A stretch of DNA of 5,677 bases from NCBI GenBank assembly GCA_021808195.1, contig JAKBCE010000167.1, positions 1 through 5,677 of the forward strand. Direction: 5' to 3'. A model generated the notes under the pieces. That model made no database searches, had not been told where the DNA came from, and saw only the letters and a program-made list of their open reading frames with translations. Source of the stretch: Pseudomonadota bacterium (GTDB lineage: Bacteria > Pseudomonadota > Gammaproteobacteria > Steroidobacterales > Steroidobacteraceae). Below, piece by piece: positions 5,067 to 5,677 of this stretch (within the stretch, counting starts at the first letter, position 1; every line of letters begins with the position of its first letter). A program made the position numbers and the translations under genes.

Positions 5067-5677
5067 TGCGCGCGCAGTTCGCGATACTCGGCCCTGGAGC
5101 CCTGGGATCGATTCTGGGGGCGCATCTGGCGCACGCCGGACATCGTGTGATCGTGCTGGCGCGTGGCGAGCGCGCCCGGCACATCGAGCGCGAGGGGCTG
5201 CACATCACCGGACTCAGCGAGCTCACCGTTCCGGTCACGGTGCTCACCGATCCGGCGCGGCTCGAGGCGGCCGAGTGCCTGATCGTGGCGACCAAGACGC
5301 CCGGCACGCAAGCGGCCCTGGAGTCGCTGCACCACGTGCGCGTAAGCCATGCGTTCTCGGTGCAGAACGGCGTACTGAAGAACGAGCTGCTCTCGGCGGT
5401 CTTTGGTGCCGAGCGAATATTCGGCGCGCTCGCCAACACCAGCGGGGAGGTGCTCGAGGGCGGTGACGTGCTGTTCACGCGCAACGTCAATCTGCTGCTC
5501 GGGGAGCTCGACGGCCGCGAGAGTGAGCGCGTGCGCGCGCTTGCGGCGACGATCGACGCAGCGGGGGTGCGCGCGAGCGCCGTGCCGCGGATCTTGAGCT
5601 GGGAGTGGAGCAAGTTCGTCGCCTGGCTGCCGCTGATGAGCCTCGCGGTGACGACTCGCGCGCCGACCTGGCAGTAC
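5066..5677 (+). CDS. Ketopantoate reductase (PanE/ApbA) family NADPH-dependent dehydrogenase, C-terminus off the window
   Basis: ATG 5066-5068 shares its A with the racemase stop TGA. The frame stays open for 204 codons to the window end. Residues 5-33 form a Rossmann start, with FAILGPGALGSILGAHLA carrying the GxGxxG glycines (9, 11, 14) for NADPH. KTPGT follows at 77-81, the family's Gln-Asn-Gly (100-102) in SVQNGVLKNEL, then LANTSGEV and LLLGELDG. The helical second domain begins near residue 179 with WEWSKF, where Lys183 fits the catalytic lysine of PanE (Lys176 in E. coli). PanE reduces 2-dehydropantoate to pantoate in pantothenate/CoA synthesis. The family also has many paralogues acting on other 2-oxo acids, and the racemase neighbour suggests one of these could apply. 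The conserved C-terminal glutamate is not visible, so panE itself is not assigned. Confidence 0.88.
   Translation, partial: MRAQFAILGPGALGSILGAHLAHAGHRVIVLARGERARHIEREGLHITGLSELTVPVTVLTDPARLEAAECLIVATKTPGTQAALESLHHVRVSHAFSVQNGVLKNELLSAVFGAERIFGALANTSGEVLEGGDVLFTRNVNLLLGELDGRESERVRALAATIDAAGVRASAVPRILSWEWSKFVAWLPLMSLAVTTRAPTWQY

Noticed and set aside
4843..5613. 256-codon minus-strand frame across the racemase end and the reductase
   Set aside because: It is Ser/Arg/Pro-rich shadow sequence antisense to two genes with clear family motifs.

Overview
The window looks like chromosomal DNA from a GC-rich gammaproteobacterium. The main evidence is gene order: a divergent gcvR/dapA pair followed by a small lipoprotein gene where bamC normally sits. 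This arrangement is known from Escherichia and Pseudomonas. The core genes use strongly GC-ending codons. I cannot fix the genus; a deep-branching lineage outside the Enterobacterales (Nevskiales/Xanthomonadales-like) is only a guess.

Left part (1-1840), conserved housekeeping block. The N-terminus of gcvR (ACT-domain repressor of the glycine cleavage system) runs off the left edge on the minus strand. Divergent to it lies dapA (4-hydroxy-tetrahydrodipicolinate synthase, lysine/peptidoglycan pathway). All its catalytic residues are intact, but its start codon is unclear. A 97-residue proline-rich lipoprotein follows in the same direction. A strong GC hairpin, a stable-RNA type promoter with a GC-rich discriminator, and a complete class II tRNA-Ser(GGA) gene with encoded CCA end the block.

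Middle part (1840-4364), accessory and decayed. A lower-GC stretch without genes lies directly 3' of the tRNA. Next come traT (outer-membrane TraT/complement-resistance-type lipoprotein, minus strand), an unassigned minus-strand reading frame with atypical codon use, and the wreck of an IS3-family insertion sequence. In the IS, orfA has lost its start codon and carries an internal stop, and orfB is frameshifted and truncated. About 560 bases without a convincing gene follow, ending in a precise inverted repeat before the next operon.

Right part (4365-5677), a tight two-gene operon. A YgeA-type aspartate/glutamate-family amino-acid racemase with both catalytic cysteines overlaps by one base a ketopantoate-reductase-family (PanE/ApbA) dehydrogenase that runs off the right edge.

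I see no CRISPR array, defence island or clearly new multi-gene system. The most useful leads are the abbreviated BamC-like lipoprotein, the missing canonical dapA start, the chromosomal traT beside IS debris, the racemase/reductase pairing, and the repeated GGTACCGCG motif in front of it.
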